NCBI RefSeq assembly: GCF_014839805.1
Contig: NC_051131.1
Coordinates: 7,242,913-7,306,912 of the forward strand
Origin: Manduca sexta
Lineage: Eukaryota > Arthropoda > Insecta > Lepidoptera > Sphingidae
DNA: 64,000 nt
Reading direction: 5' to 3'
Positions 1 through 12,000 of the stretch are shown here, one piece after another. Position 1 is the stretch's first letter. Each line of letters opens with the position of its first letter. A program made the position numbers and the translations under genes. The notes under the pieces are model-generated. The model saw only the letters and a list, made by a program, of their open reading frames with translations, did not search any database and was not told where the DNA came from.

Positions 1-85
1 AATACTAAAACCATAGCCGATTATTTGAATTTCTTTTATTTTTAAATATCTTTTATATTGTATTACTATAATATTTCAAAAATAC

Positions 86-3000
86 CTGAGAATTCTGTCT
101 TCCTTTTCTTTTTCCATGTCTCCAATTTTTTCAGAAAGAGCTATCCTGGCTTTCTCTACATTGGCTGGTGTTCCCGTCACCTACACAAGTAATAATATTT
201 TACTGGCTCTCTCAGTAGATTAAACGCGTGATATTATTATAACAGGTATATTTTTGAGAAGGACCAGTAGAGGGGGACCAAATCGACAGAACCGAAACTC
301 GTACTGGGGGAATGAAAATATTTCCTTAGCGGTTCCCTGACATAATGAGGTTTGGGTCAAAATTTTTGTACTTGTGGGGGTTAAGGAAGTGGCCTGACTG
401 TCCCATCTCAAAAAAAACATCCTGTATATGTGTGAAAATATAGTATGAATATACCTTTACTAAGTCACTGTTGTCTTCAGCAGGGGGAAGTAGTATATGA
501 ACATCATATGTTTGCATCAGTTCTCTCCTCTTTTGACCAGCAAGAAGACGATGGAGTTCATTTGGCACTTCTACTTCGATTGAAATGGGCACCTATAAAC
601 ATAGATATTTTGTAATTGATATGTATTGTATGTGATTGCATTATTATTATATTAATTGTTAAATGCTGTACCTGATCAAGCAAAGCTTTTTTAGCAGCTT
701 CGCAGTTTTCTGGACGACCTGTAATTCTAATGATATCGTTTACTCCAGGTTCCGCATTTTCATCATGCTCTTTGACAGGTACATCCGCGCCTTCAGTCGT
801 GTCACGCTCAGGGAACTTGATTTGAACGTCGAATTCCGCCGTAATATCCTTGACTTTAGCTCCTCGGGCACCCATCACAGTGCGATGGTGTCTTTGAGGA
901 ATTACGCATTCGATTGTCACCTATTCATACATAGATGAGTTATGTAACACAATACTGTTTTAAAATACCAAATAAAATAAAAAATAATATCTACTTGTAA
1001 TTTTTACCTTAGCTTCCAAGTCTTCAATGATCTCGTTGATACGAGCCTTAGCAGCTTCAATGCATTCCTTTGGCCCTTTGAGTACAACACGGTCGCTGTT
1101 GACGCCTTGTCTCGGGAAGGATATCTGCACTCCGCCGCAGTCGTCGGCGATGCGTCGTAGTACTTCGCCGCGCCGCGCCACGAAATGTCTATGGTGTTTG
1201 GGCGCTACGGACATTTCTCCCTCGGACACATTGCTAATCTCAGCCACTGCAGTTTCTAGTTGCTTTCGAGCTGCTTCCACTTGTTCTTCGCGACCTGCCA
1301 CCAGTTGATTAAAAAAAAAGTTATATACATTATTACAATTCATTCTCACGTCCAGCCGCGTGTGAATTATAAGCGTTTCTTATTTAATGTGACGAATTTC
1401 ATGATAATATAAAGTTTTATTTACCTATGATGAAGATAGACTCCTTGTCTTCATCCTTTTCAGTAGGGGAAGATAATACGAGCACCTGTCTGTTCTCGGA
1501 TCTTTTTAATATTGGCGCCATTCTTTCCAATTAGGAATTTATGATGCTCTGGTTTGGCACGGACAGTAGCAGTGTGCGAGGTGAGTTCTCGCTCGGACGC
1601 GTGTGCCAGCAACTGTTGTTTAGCTTTCTCGACGTCTTCAATTGGACCCTTAATCATCACTTTGTCGCTGTCACTTTCAGCAGGTGGGAATTTAATAAGA
1701 ACTCCTCCGCAATCTTCCATTATCGAATGAATTAGTTTGCCTCCCGCACCAATAAGGGAATTGTAGTACTTGGGTGAAATAGTTACTTCTTCAGTGACAA
1801 TGTTTGCTTTTTCGTTGTGTATTTGTTGTATCCTACGCACCGCCTCCTCGACATTCTCACGCTTGCCGCGCACAGTGATGCCGTCACTGTCGTCGCCCTC
1901 GGCGGGAAGATCGATCACTGTCTGTGTCTCGTCGCGTATTTTGCGCAAGTTAGCACCTCCTTTGCCAATGATGAACTTGTGAAATTGTTTGAAGATCGTC
2001 ACTTCCTGGACGTATGACGACTCGGCTATTTCTTTTATTAACTTATGCAGATACTTTTCACACTTTTCGATATCCTCCTGCGGTCCTCTTAGCTTAATTG
2101 GACTTCTTTTTTGTCCTTGATCAGGGAGGGTTATAAGAACATGTTCGAATTTTTCACGGATTTCTTTAATCTTTTCACCTCTAACGCCGATAAGCGATTT
2201 AATATACCTGTGGTCCACAAACACTTCTTTTGATCTTTCGTTTTCCAGCTTCATGACCATCTCTCTTAATTCTCTCTCTGCATCAGCTACTCCTTGATGG
2301 CTGCCTTCGATACGAATTATATTATTTCCTTCGTTTTCTATAATATTAATGACGACACCAGTCTCATCCTTCAGTCTGTTAACTAAAAAATAGAACATAT
2401 CTATGTAATGCAATACAATACAATACTGTAATATTGTTAAGTGCAAGTTTGTTTAATGTTAGGTAACACAGTTTTCTAGCAAGGGGCAGGTTGAACCTTT
2501 TCGCTGAGGGATTCAGGGCGAGTGATCAATAATTCTGAACCAAAAGTATAGGTCAGAGAAAACTGTGAAAGTAAAGTTAAGTTTATAAAGAAAAGTTTCT
2601 TGTAAAAATTTGTAGTAGCACTTACTGTTAGTCCCGTTCTTGCCAATAATATGTTTATAAAATTTGGGGTCCACAGAGAGTTCGACATAAGTCAAGGTCG
2701 CGAGCAAGTTTTTCACGAAATTGTCGAGTTCCACTTGTGCGCGTTCCACTTCCTCTGGTGGGCCATCAATCTTTACTTTATCTTCAGAATGCGTTATGTC
2801 GACATGTACCTGAATAAAAGTGTTGGATGTAACACAAAATTCAGTTATGACCTTTAGTCATAGATCACAGATATGTTTAGTTTACTAAAACATAAGAATA
2901 GATACAACACAATCATAATATGTATTAAACCAATTAGAAACTAGTTCAACAAAGATGTTATCATATTTATTTATTATACCTTAGAGAAGTCTTGGGTGAT

Positions 3001-6000
3001 CTTTTTAATGTTGGAACCATTCTTGCCAATAATATATTTATGAATCCACGTAGGCGCATCTACAGTTACGGTTCTCACAGAATTAGCCTTTTCGCATACC
3101 TTCGATAAAGCTGAAATAGAATATTTCACATAAGATGTGTAATTAGAATATATATGTAAATATAGATTCATGTTCCTCTGTTACCCTTTCATTATGGCGG
3201 TCTGAATATTGCGGCTTAAATATTACGCTATTTATGTAGGATAGACTTATAATCATGTCATGTCAAATACCGTCTTAAGGTACCATTGGTATTATTGGTT
3301 CAATTGATTTAATATTTAGTATACTATTTATTACTCTTGTGGTATTTCTAAGGCATGTCAATTTTGAGCTGTTGTTGCTGGATGCAGCAACAACAGCTCA
3401 AAATTGACATGCCTTAGAAATACCACAAGAGTAACAGGCTACATGATGATGTAGCCTGCGGTATATCCAACTCCTTAGCAACTAATAGCAGATATAGCAG
3501 GTTTGGCCTCATAAGAACAGTTGCAATGAGTAGATGTTAGTAAAAGGTGATGGTGAATAGAAACTTATAATAAATTTAAAGGTCAAACTAAGTATATTTA
3601 TCTTTTTAGAAGTTTCTTGTGTCTGGGTTTATTTAATTTTTTTACGAAAAAATCTGGAACTGACCTCAACATAATATAAAACATACTCACCTCAACTTAT
3701 GTATTTTAACAACTTTAATTCTAGGATTCGAGGGTTTTTGTGTCGGTAATTTTTTTTTAATTTAAGTTATTACTAAGTATATTCTATAAATATACAGGGT
3801 CATTTTGTCACCCTAGACTTAAATTTAACTGCGAGAAAGTCATCTTGAAAGAAGCCGTTTACTATAAGTTACTCTAACCTAAGGTCAAAAACAAAAAAGT
3901 AAAATTTTCAAACAAAATAAATATTCAAATAGTCATTTTATTTTTACACACCTTTTGTCACTACTATTATACTAGAATTCGTCGGAGCGGCAACATCGCA
4001 CACAGTCATTGATAATATTATGCTCACGCACACGAACAAGTGATATACACTCGGAGCGCAAGGGTAGTTCGTCGCACCGCGCGCCGCGCCGCAACCGTAC
4101 AGCTGATGTCGTCGCTTTAACTACCTAGGGTTTTGTGTCGTGCCACATCACTCAATCAACAATTAGACCAGCAGCGACGACGCTTCGCCGACGTTTCAAA
4201 AAGACACATACCTAAACATCATTATCATCATCAGCTACATAAAGTCCACTGTTGAACATAGGCCTCCCCTAAAGATTTCCAGACGGACCTGTCGAAAGCT
4301 GCCTGCATCCAATATGTTCCCGTGACGTCTATCAAGTCGTCTGTCCACCTTGCAGGTGGATATCCAACGCCAACATAAACATCACGCACTAATCATCACA
4401 TTTCATTAGAACAATATTTTCTATGCACAAACTATCATCATAAGTAAACGACATTAATCAAACAACCACAAATGCATAAGTTAGGTACACATAACACATT
4501 ATTTCCATAATTTTAAAGTGGTGTCATTCTTTTAAATCAAAACACACACATTCTAATGTAGGTAGTTCATCCATTTTAGTAGATAAGTAGGGTATAATAA
4601 ATACGTTCAACGGTTAGATTTATAACACTCATAAAATATCATTCTGCAAGTCTGGCAATTCACACGAACAATTAATAACGAAGTTACAATCTTGATAATA
4701 ATTAGGTAATGTAATAATTTGAGGTAAAAATGTCGAGCGACGGGATGCGTCACGGCGCGGCGCGGCGCGGCGTCTAATAGGTATCTAAACATTATTCAAA
4801 ATAGTAAATGTGTTTACCAATACCTAATGATGATTTGTAGATTGCTTGTTCCTATAAAAGTTGTTTCATACTTCAAAGTATTTTTAATACAGTTAATTGG
4901 TGACTACCTCGGTGCCGCAGTTGTATTATAGTACGGATGCTTTGCTAAGGTCTCGGGATCGAATCCCGGGTCGGACAAAATGATATTGGATTTTTCCATT
5001 CAGTAACTATCGCAAATTCATAAATCCACATTAAAATCGTAATGACAGCCTCGGATAGAAACATAATCAATAGATTGTGATTAGTTCAGTTTCGCGTACG
5101 CGTCAATGATGCAACTTCGCGATCGTAAAATATTCAAAATGACAAAAAATATTTCTAAAAATAGACTCTATTTTATACGAGTTAAGGTCGCATTTAGGGG
5201 ACCACTTTAAATTTCTTTGTGCCTGACCGACCAAGACGCGACACACGAGTTTATTGAATTCCACAAAGTAGCGGCAAGGTCTGGAGTAGTGTTGCCTGAT
5301 GTCCTGATTTGCGCGGGACGTCCCGATTTTCAGAGTTCTGGGACGTGACCCGTTTTGCACCAATAAATTATTAAAACCATTAAGTATTATGAAATAATAA
5401 ACTACGCATTAATCACTGTGTTGAGTGCGACAATGCAACCAAAATAGCACGTATCACCTCACTAGCGCTGAAGGTACAGTTTTGTTTTATTTTCTTGCTT
5501 AGAGATGCGACTCCCCGGCGATCTGTTCTTTAATGTTAAAACAGAAATCCAAATTAAAACTCAACTTTAGCATGACTTGCAGTGATATTTTTTGTAAAAC
5601 GCAATACATATAAAACTAAAATTAAAAAAAAAATACTTGCTTTTTTTATGTCCCGATCTACAACACTAAATCTCGATTTGTTTTACCTGGCAACACTAGT
5701 CTGGAAGTACACGATATTTGACGAGCCACAGTTTTACAACTAACACGTGCCCTCGCAGTGTTACCAAACTTTTTATTATTACCTTATTGTGTAATATCTT
5801 GTTTATTTTATACCCTGTATGTCTATTGAAAATGAATCACTGAATCCAAAATCTCTATTATACTTTATTACTTAAAATAATTTTTCAAAAATACTAAAAT
5901 ATTGCTGTGTATTATTTTTAATTAGGTACACTTTTCATTAATCATTTCATCATAAATCATTACTTATTTTATTTTGTAATACAATTGTATCTTAAATCTG

Positions 6001-9000
6001 TTAGAACATCATGTAATAAAAAAAAATCTAATATCAGAATTTTTGAAATGCTGTGTCGTTTTAGCAAGCTTTTTGGTAAAAAAGTTTATACTGACAACAC
6101 TGCGAGTTTAGGCGAGAAAGAGTACGACTATTGTATTGAATAATCCCGCGCTCTTCGGACTCGGTCAAAGACTCGGACGCATTGCCATAGTGTACCTATC
6201 TAGCAAAGAAATGGTACAGAAAGCATAATATGACGTTCGATAATGTGTACGTAGTCTTCTTTTAGGTATTATGACAAACCGAAATATTAATGTTGGAATT
6301 AAAATAAATGTCGGAATATCATGTAGAATCTAAAAAAAATACGATACCAATAGATTTAAATCTTGTAACTTTAGTAATTATGTAGGTAACTTTTTTGGTA
6401 AGAAAACTATTTTATTAACGAAAATAACGTTTATAATTAACGAAATATTTTTGTAGTAATTAATTATTGACTCAATGAACTGCTGCAACCAAGTCAGTGA
6501 ACGTATTGGGAGTTCATTTGTGAGCTGACCTTCTGAACCCTATAGGTTCGGTAATAATATCATCAGCTGTGACGTAGTTCATTCACTTCAGTTAAGCGCG
6601 CTAAGAGACAGCGTGATCAAAAACCATAAATCTAAAATCGGGATTATTGACGTAAATATTCGTTACTTATGAATAATCTTTTGCACGGTATTAGCAGAGG
6701 TCACCACGAACCTGTGGTTTCATTTAGTAACGCAATGTCGAAATGACCCTGTATAAAGTACCACGAAGTTTGGTCTTGATAAAATAGTTAAATATGCAAG
6801 TCCAAAAACACGATTTAATGTTTCCAATATACATTATCAATCACAGTAAGATTAATACGAATTAAAAAAAAAATATTTCGATTATAGTAATTAACAATAC
6901 TTAGACAAATAATATTATCTTCAAATAGCAACCGACCGGTAAAACGTGAGAGATAAGGCTTAGTCAAATTATAATTTCAGTCCGGTCGAACGGCGTTATA
7001 GTATAATTAATTATTTGCGTGTTATATGCATGGTTTATTTTATTTTTACATAACGCACCACATAAAATACGAGTTCCTACATTATATTTATTATAGAGTA
7101 ACGTTATGAACTATTGACACTGTTATGTTATGAATTATTAAAACATACCCAAGCCAATTTTGTTGTGGGGTCCGTGAAGCGTAATGGTACCAGTCGCGGA
7201 GTCGGGCGGGGGCATCTCTACTGAAACTCCGGTTTCTTTCAGAATCTCTTGGATGGTTGTACCACGCGCACCGATCACATATTTGTGTTGAGATTTAGGC
7301 ACTTCCACTCTTACGGTAGAGCATTTTTTTACCTAAAATAATGAAAAACGTGTTGAAAATTTCATCGAAATAATATGTCACACAATATTCCTTCACACCC
7401 AAAATAACGTATTTTTTTGAGCATGGATATATCCCTGATATGAGCACTGTCACCCGGCATGATCAAGCATAGAACATCGTGCGTAGGTGACGAGTATTAA
7501 AAATAATATATACTACACTTAAGATATGTTATATGCGCTCACCATTTCCTCATAGATCTGTTCGATCTGCGCCTTGGCGGCGAGCACGCCGTTCTTCTCG
7601 CCGGCGATGACGATCTCGTCGCTCTGCGTAGAGGCGGGCGGGATGTGTATGCGCGCGCCGGTGTCCGCGCCCAGCGCCGCCGCGCGCTCGCCGTATGGAC
7701 CTTGGATGAATGGATGGTAGATTTTCGGGATCGTTATACGCTCGAGTGCCTTACGTGACTGAAACAAACAAAAAATACTATTTTAACACCATATTTATGC
7801 TCTACGATCACTTTACTATGACATAGATGAGGCACTGACTTCAAAAAATATTTAACGTACATAAAAATACGACTTGAAAAAAAGATTACTTTGCTTGTGT
7901 TTTAATAATTTCTTATGAAACCGTATATAAAGTTTAAATATTTTATGGATTGTAGTGGTATTCGGAGAGGGTTTTTCTTTTATTAAAAATATTTTATTTC
8001 TGCTTTTTTATTACATACTAGCTTTTGCCCGCGGCTCCGCCCGCGTTATAAAGTTTTTCGGGCTAAAGTTTTCCGTTATAAAAGTCACGCTATATATTTT
8101 CCCGGGAGCCTATGTTCTTCCCAGGGTCTCAAACTGTCTCCATGCCAAATTTTATCCTAATACGTTGGGTAGTTTTTGAATTTAACACGTTCGGGCAGAC
8201 CGATGCAGCGGGGGACTTTGTTTTATGATATATTTTTGTAGAACTTTTTAAGAGGAACAATCCCGTCATACATTATTGTTGCATAACTTTAACCGTTTAC
8301 GCAGCGCACGCAACAGAAGCTCTCAATCATGTTTCATTACTGCTCCGCTCCTATTGGTCATAGCGTGACGATATATAACCTATAGCACTCCAGGAACAAA
8401 GGGCTATCCAACACAAAAATATTTTTTCAGTTCGAACCGGTAGTTCCTGAGATTAGCGATTACTGCTCCGCTCCTATTGGACATAGCGTGATGATATATA
8501 TAGCCTATAGCATTCCAGGAACAAAGGGCTATCCAACACAAAAATAATTATTCAGTTCAAACTCCTAGTTTCTGAGATTAGCCATTACTGCTCCGCTCCT
8601 ATTGGTCATAGCTAGTGTTGCCCAAATTCAGTCTTGGTCTTGTTCTTGCGTTTTTGCAAGACCAAGACCAAGAACAAGACCGCGTATTTTTAGCAAGACC
8701 AAGACCAAGACTGACCGTGCAAGACTTGAGCAAGAACAAGACATAGCCTGCAAGACTCTTGCGTCTTGCAGCTAGGACTTAGCGCTATTTCACTGAGTAG
8801 TTAGGTGTAACAGTTCGGTGTATAGGTAGGTACGCTTAGGAATTCTATGAGACGCAAAAACTGTATCAAAGAATATGAAAAACTGGACCTATGCGCATTA
8901 CGACTAATACCATAAACATAGCGAATAAAAAAATATCTATTAAAATCAAACTGAGTGCATGCATAGCTATGTTTTAACCATCGGCACTTTGATAATGCGG

Positions 9001-12000
9001 CATCAAAGGTTTTGTACTTACTTCTCAAAGAAATTTGCCGCTTTTCGGAAGTACATGGTTATGATACACGCGCCGGCGGCTTCTTTTGAAATCTAAAACA
9101 ATCGTTGCCGCCACGCCGAAATCATAACATTTGACACTATTTGATTGCCGCCATAGGGCGTAGGTATACTCATGCAAAATAATTTCGAATTTTAAGAGTA
9201 CCTACAGGTGTTCCAAAGAATAAATAAGTTTCAGAGTGCTTAGAATGAAAATGAATACATTATACTGATCACGCAAGTAGTATTATGATTGGGATAAAAT
9301 GGTAAGGATAGCCCGACTAGAAATTTAAAAGTGCGACCAATGGGGCCCCTCTTGGGCTTCCCTCTTGGGGCCCACTTTGGGATGTCACGCAAAGCCCTCT
9401 TGGGCTCCCATTGGGAAATCCCAAATGGGAAATCCCCATCAGATCCCAATCTAAATTTATAAAAAATCTAAAATTTCAACAAATCAAAAATAATTTTGAA
9501 TTACGGACTCTGATGGTACTATAACTTTATATTTCGATTAGAAAGTGAACTATTGGTTGAATGCATCCTTGTCGTCAGTTGGGCTCGAACTCGGGTCCTC
9601 TTGATCATCAGTCGTTCACGTTACCACTGGTCCAAGCGGGAATATTACATTCGTCGCTTTATTTGATGTACATCGAATCAACTAGATGATATTACTAATA
9701 TTGCAGTTAAATGTTTAATATTTGTTTCTGTATTTTCGTTTATCTTAGTTAGATTTATTCAAGCGGAACTATTAGCAATAATTTACTATTTCAACGTTGG
9801 GATTTCCCACTTAAATCCCACTCAAGCCCCAATTAGGAAATGTTAACAATAATTTTTCATTTTTACTTTGGGATTTCCCACTTTGGCCCCACTCGGGTCC
9901 CAATTGGGAAATATTAATAATAATTTTTCATTTTTACTTTGGGATACAATGATAAATCGTAAAACTCTTTTATTAAATTTCTTATAAGTTGAAGGTTCAA
10001 TCTCTTTCTAGACAGATAAGTATTGTTCTTTAAAATACAGTCAAGTTATTGTAATTAATTTGTTTTTTACATGTTTTAGCAAATGTAAGCTTATAAATCA
10101 TAAATGTTTATTAAGAAACAGTTACTTCCATGGAAAACGACATATAGGTCAGTTGATTTTTCGAATTTCTTATCAAATCTTCAGTTATTTATTAATCTGC
10201 TTGATCTTTACTATGGCTATGTTAATTCAAGCTCACAATGTTCCAATTCTAATACGTTTTTCTAAGATTTAAAGTAAACTTTAATAAATAGTAATAGACT
10301 AATAGGTAATTGCAAGACTTGCAAGACTCTTGCTGCAAGACCAAGACCAAGACCAAGACTGGGAGCGCAAGACCAAGACCAAGACCAAGATCAGGTGTAT
10401 TGGCGCAAGACCAAGACCAAGACTGGCTAAGTCTCGTCTTGTTCTTGCATTTGGGCAACACTAGTCATAGCGTGATGATATATAGCCTATAGCACTTCAT
10501 GAACAAAGGGCTATCCAATACAAAATGATTTTTTTAAGTTCGAACCGGTAGTTCCTGAGATTAGCCATTACTGCTCTGCTCCTATTAGGTATAGCGTGAT
10601 GATATATAGCCTATAGCATTCCACGAACAAAAGGCTATCCAACGCAAAAATAATTTTTCGGTTTGGACCGGTAGTTCCTGAGATTAGCCATTACTGCTCC
10701 GCTCCTATTGGGTATAGCGTGATGATATATAGCCTATAGCACTCCACGAACAAAGGGCTATCCAACGCAAAAAGATTTTTTCAGTTCGGATCGGTAGTTC
10801 CTGAGATTAGGCATTACTGCTCCGCTCCTATTGGGTATAGCGTGATGATATATAGCCTATAGCACTCCACGAACATAGGGCTATCCAACGCAAAAAGAAT
10901 TTTTCAGTTTGGACCGGTAGTTCCTGAGATTAGCGCGTTCAAACAAACAAAGAAACAAACAAACAAACAAACAAACTCTTCAGCTTTATATAATAGTATA
11001 GATAAAACACATCTAATTGAACTCAATACAAAAATAATCATTCTCATCCTATTTTGAGGAGTCTCCTACTGCATCTTCGATGTTGAAGGTTAAAAGATAA
11101 TATTTTTAATATTATAATGTTGAAGCTATACTGAACCCAACACTAAAAGAATCGTCAAAATCCTATTTGATTTTGAGGAGTTCCCTGCGCTATTTCGAAA
11201 TTCATAGTCATATATCTAAGAAATGATAATGAAACTATCTCAATGCTATATGATATCCAACACAAAAAGAATCATTTAAGTCGGACCATCGCTGAACAAA
11301 AATAAAAAAATATTTTCTCTCTCCTTTAGAATCGTTTAATAAAAGAGATTTTTTTCTAGATTTTTAAATACTCTGCACTGGAACACGGTTTTATTTTAAA
11401 GTCTACGAAGGCAAACGAGTTGACGACTCACTTGTCGATTTGCGAATCACACTAGCGTTCGTAGTGATATGGGGAGCGAACTCACGGCGTATGTAAATAT
11501 TAATTTTCTTGTTCAAAGGATATAAATCAGTGTTTAATATATGTAACATTATTTACCTGTTCCTCAGAACACACTCTTATTTCGTGTTCAGCCTTCTCAA
11601 TGCCTTCCTTGGTGCCAGTTATAGTTATGATCTCGCTATTATCAGCTATTCCGGGAACACTTATCTTGGTTGCAGTCACTTTTTCCAGATCCCTCAATTT
11701 TTGCCCTTGCTTGCCCAATATCCAACGATGATGTTCTTTCGGTATGGCTATTTGCTTGCTTGCCTTAATTGGAGTACAGAAAATTATGAAGATTATAATG
11801 ACATAAAAATTACCTAGAAAACTATTACGCAGCATAACAATGTCGTTAAAAAAATATTTTCTTCAAACCAGTCTATTATACTTTTAAAATGTCGCCTTTA
11901 AAGCCCATTTTACTTAATTAGGATAATAAAGGATGGAAAACCAAAGACATAGGTCGATTTTCCCTACTGAGGACAATTTAAAGGAGGACTTCAAAACTAA

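Larger units (their letters stand above)
3795..6751. mobile_element. TIR DNA transposon, about 3 kb, non-coding
   Basis: The left end reads CAGGGTCATTT and the right end AAATGACCCTG, which are exact inverted copies. Both ends are flanked by TATA (3791-3794 and 6752-6755), a plausible 4-base target duplication, though TATA is common in AT-rich DNA. The element fills most of the vigilin intron between exons 5 and 6. It contains nested fragments: an RTE tail, a tRNA-like SINE piece and a hAT MITE. I see no transposase, so the superfamily is open; a 4-base duplication would suit a Chapaev-like element. Confidence 0.55.
8613..10463. mobile_element. Non-autonomous hAT element, 1.85 kb, CAAGAC-rich ends
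   Basis: Terminal inverted repeats of 15 bases (TAGTGTTGCCCAAAT). A perfect 8-base target duplication GTCATAGC lies at 8605-8612 and 10464-10471. Removing the element restores the Helitron repeat unit, which proves the insertion. About 130 bases at each end are packed with CAAGACCAAGAC motifs in both orientations, the subterminal arrangement to which hAT transposases bind. The interior has no transposase; it holds a tRNA-like stretch and a 71-base duplicated block. Confidence 0.85.
8336..10935. repeat. About six ~120-base tandem units, split by a transposon
   Basis: Each unit runs from TACTGCTCCGCTCCTATTGG through TATAGCCTATAGCA and GGGCTATCCAA to GGTAGTTCCTGAGATTAG. Units start near 8336, 8459, 8584 (cut in two by the hAT element and resumed at 10472), 10566, 10685 and 10804. 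They form the body of the Helitron and differ from each other by scattered substitutions. Confidence 0.9.
8018..11002 (-). mobile_element. Non-autonomous Helitron (lepidopteran type) interrupted by a hAT element
   Basis: On the minus strand the element starts with TCTATACTATTATATAAAG after an A, and ends in a CGCGG/CCGCG-type hairpin followed by CTAG before a T. These are the Helitron hallmarks: 5' TC, 3' hairpin plus CTRR, and insertion between A and T. The GTTTGTTTGTTTG tract near the 5' end and the GCCCGCGGCT end match a family abundant in moths and butterflies (Lep1-like, from memory). No Rep/helicase gene is present. Its interior is a run of ~120-base tandem units. Without the 1.86-kb hAT insertion it would be about 1.1 kb long. 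It sits in the vigilin intron between exons 3 and 4. Confidence 0.75.

Noticed and set aside
9240..9449. 69-codon minus-strand open frame (GISQWEPKRALRDIPKWAP)
   Set aside because: Created by GGGAAATCCC-type low-complexity repeats in the hAT element; no protein family.
9571..9640. Functional tRNA gene
   Set aside because: A and B boxes are present, but acceptor and anticodon stems do not pair cleanly, and it lies inside a transposon.
8336..10935. CRISPR-like array
   Set aside because: The units are ~120 bases with no distinct spacers, in a eukaryotic intron; they form a Helitron minisatellite.
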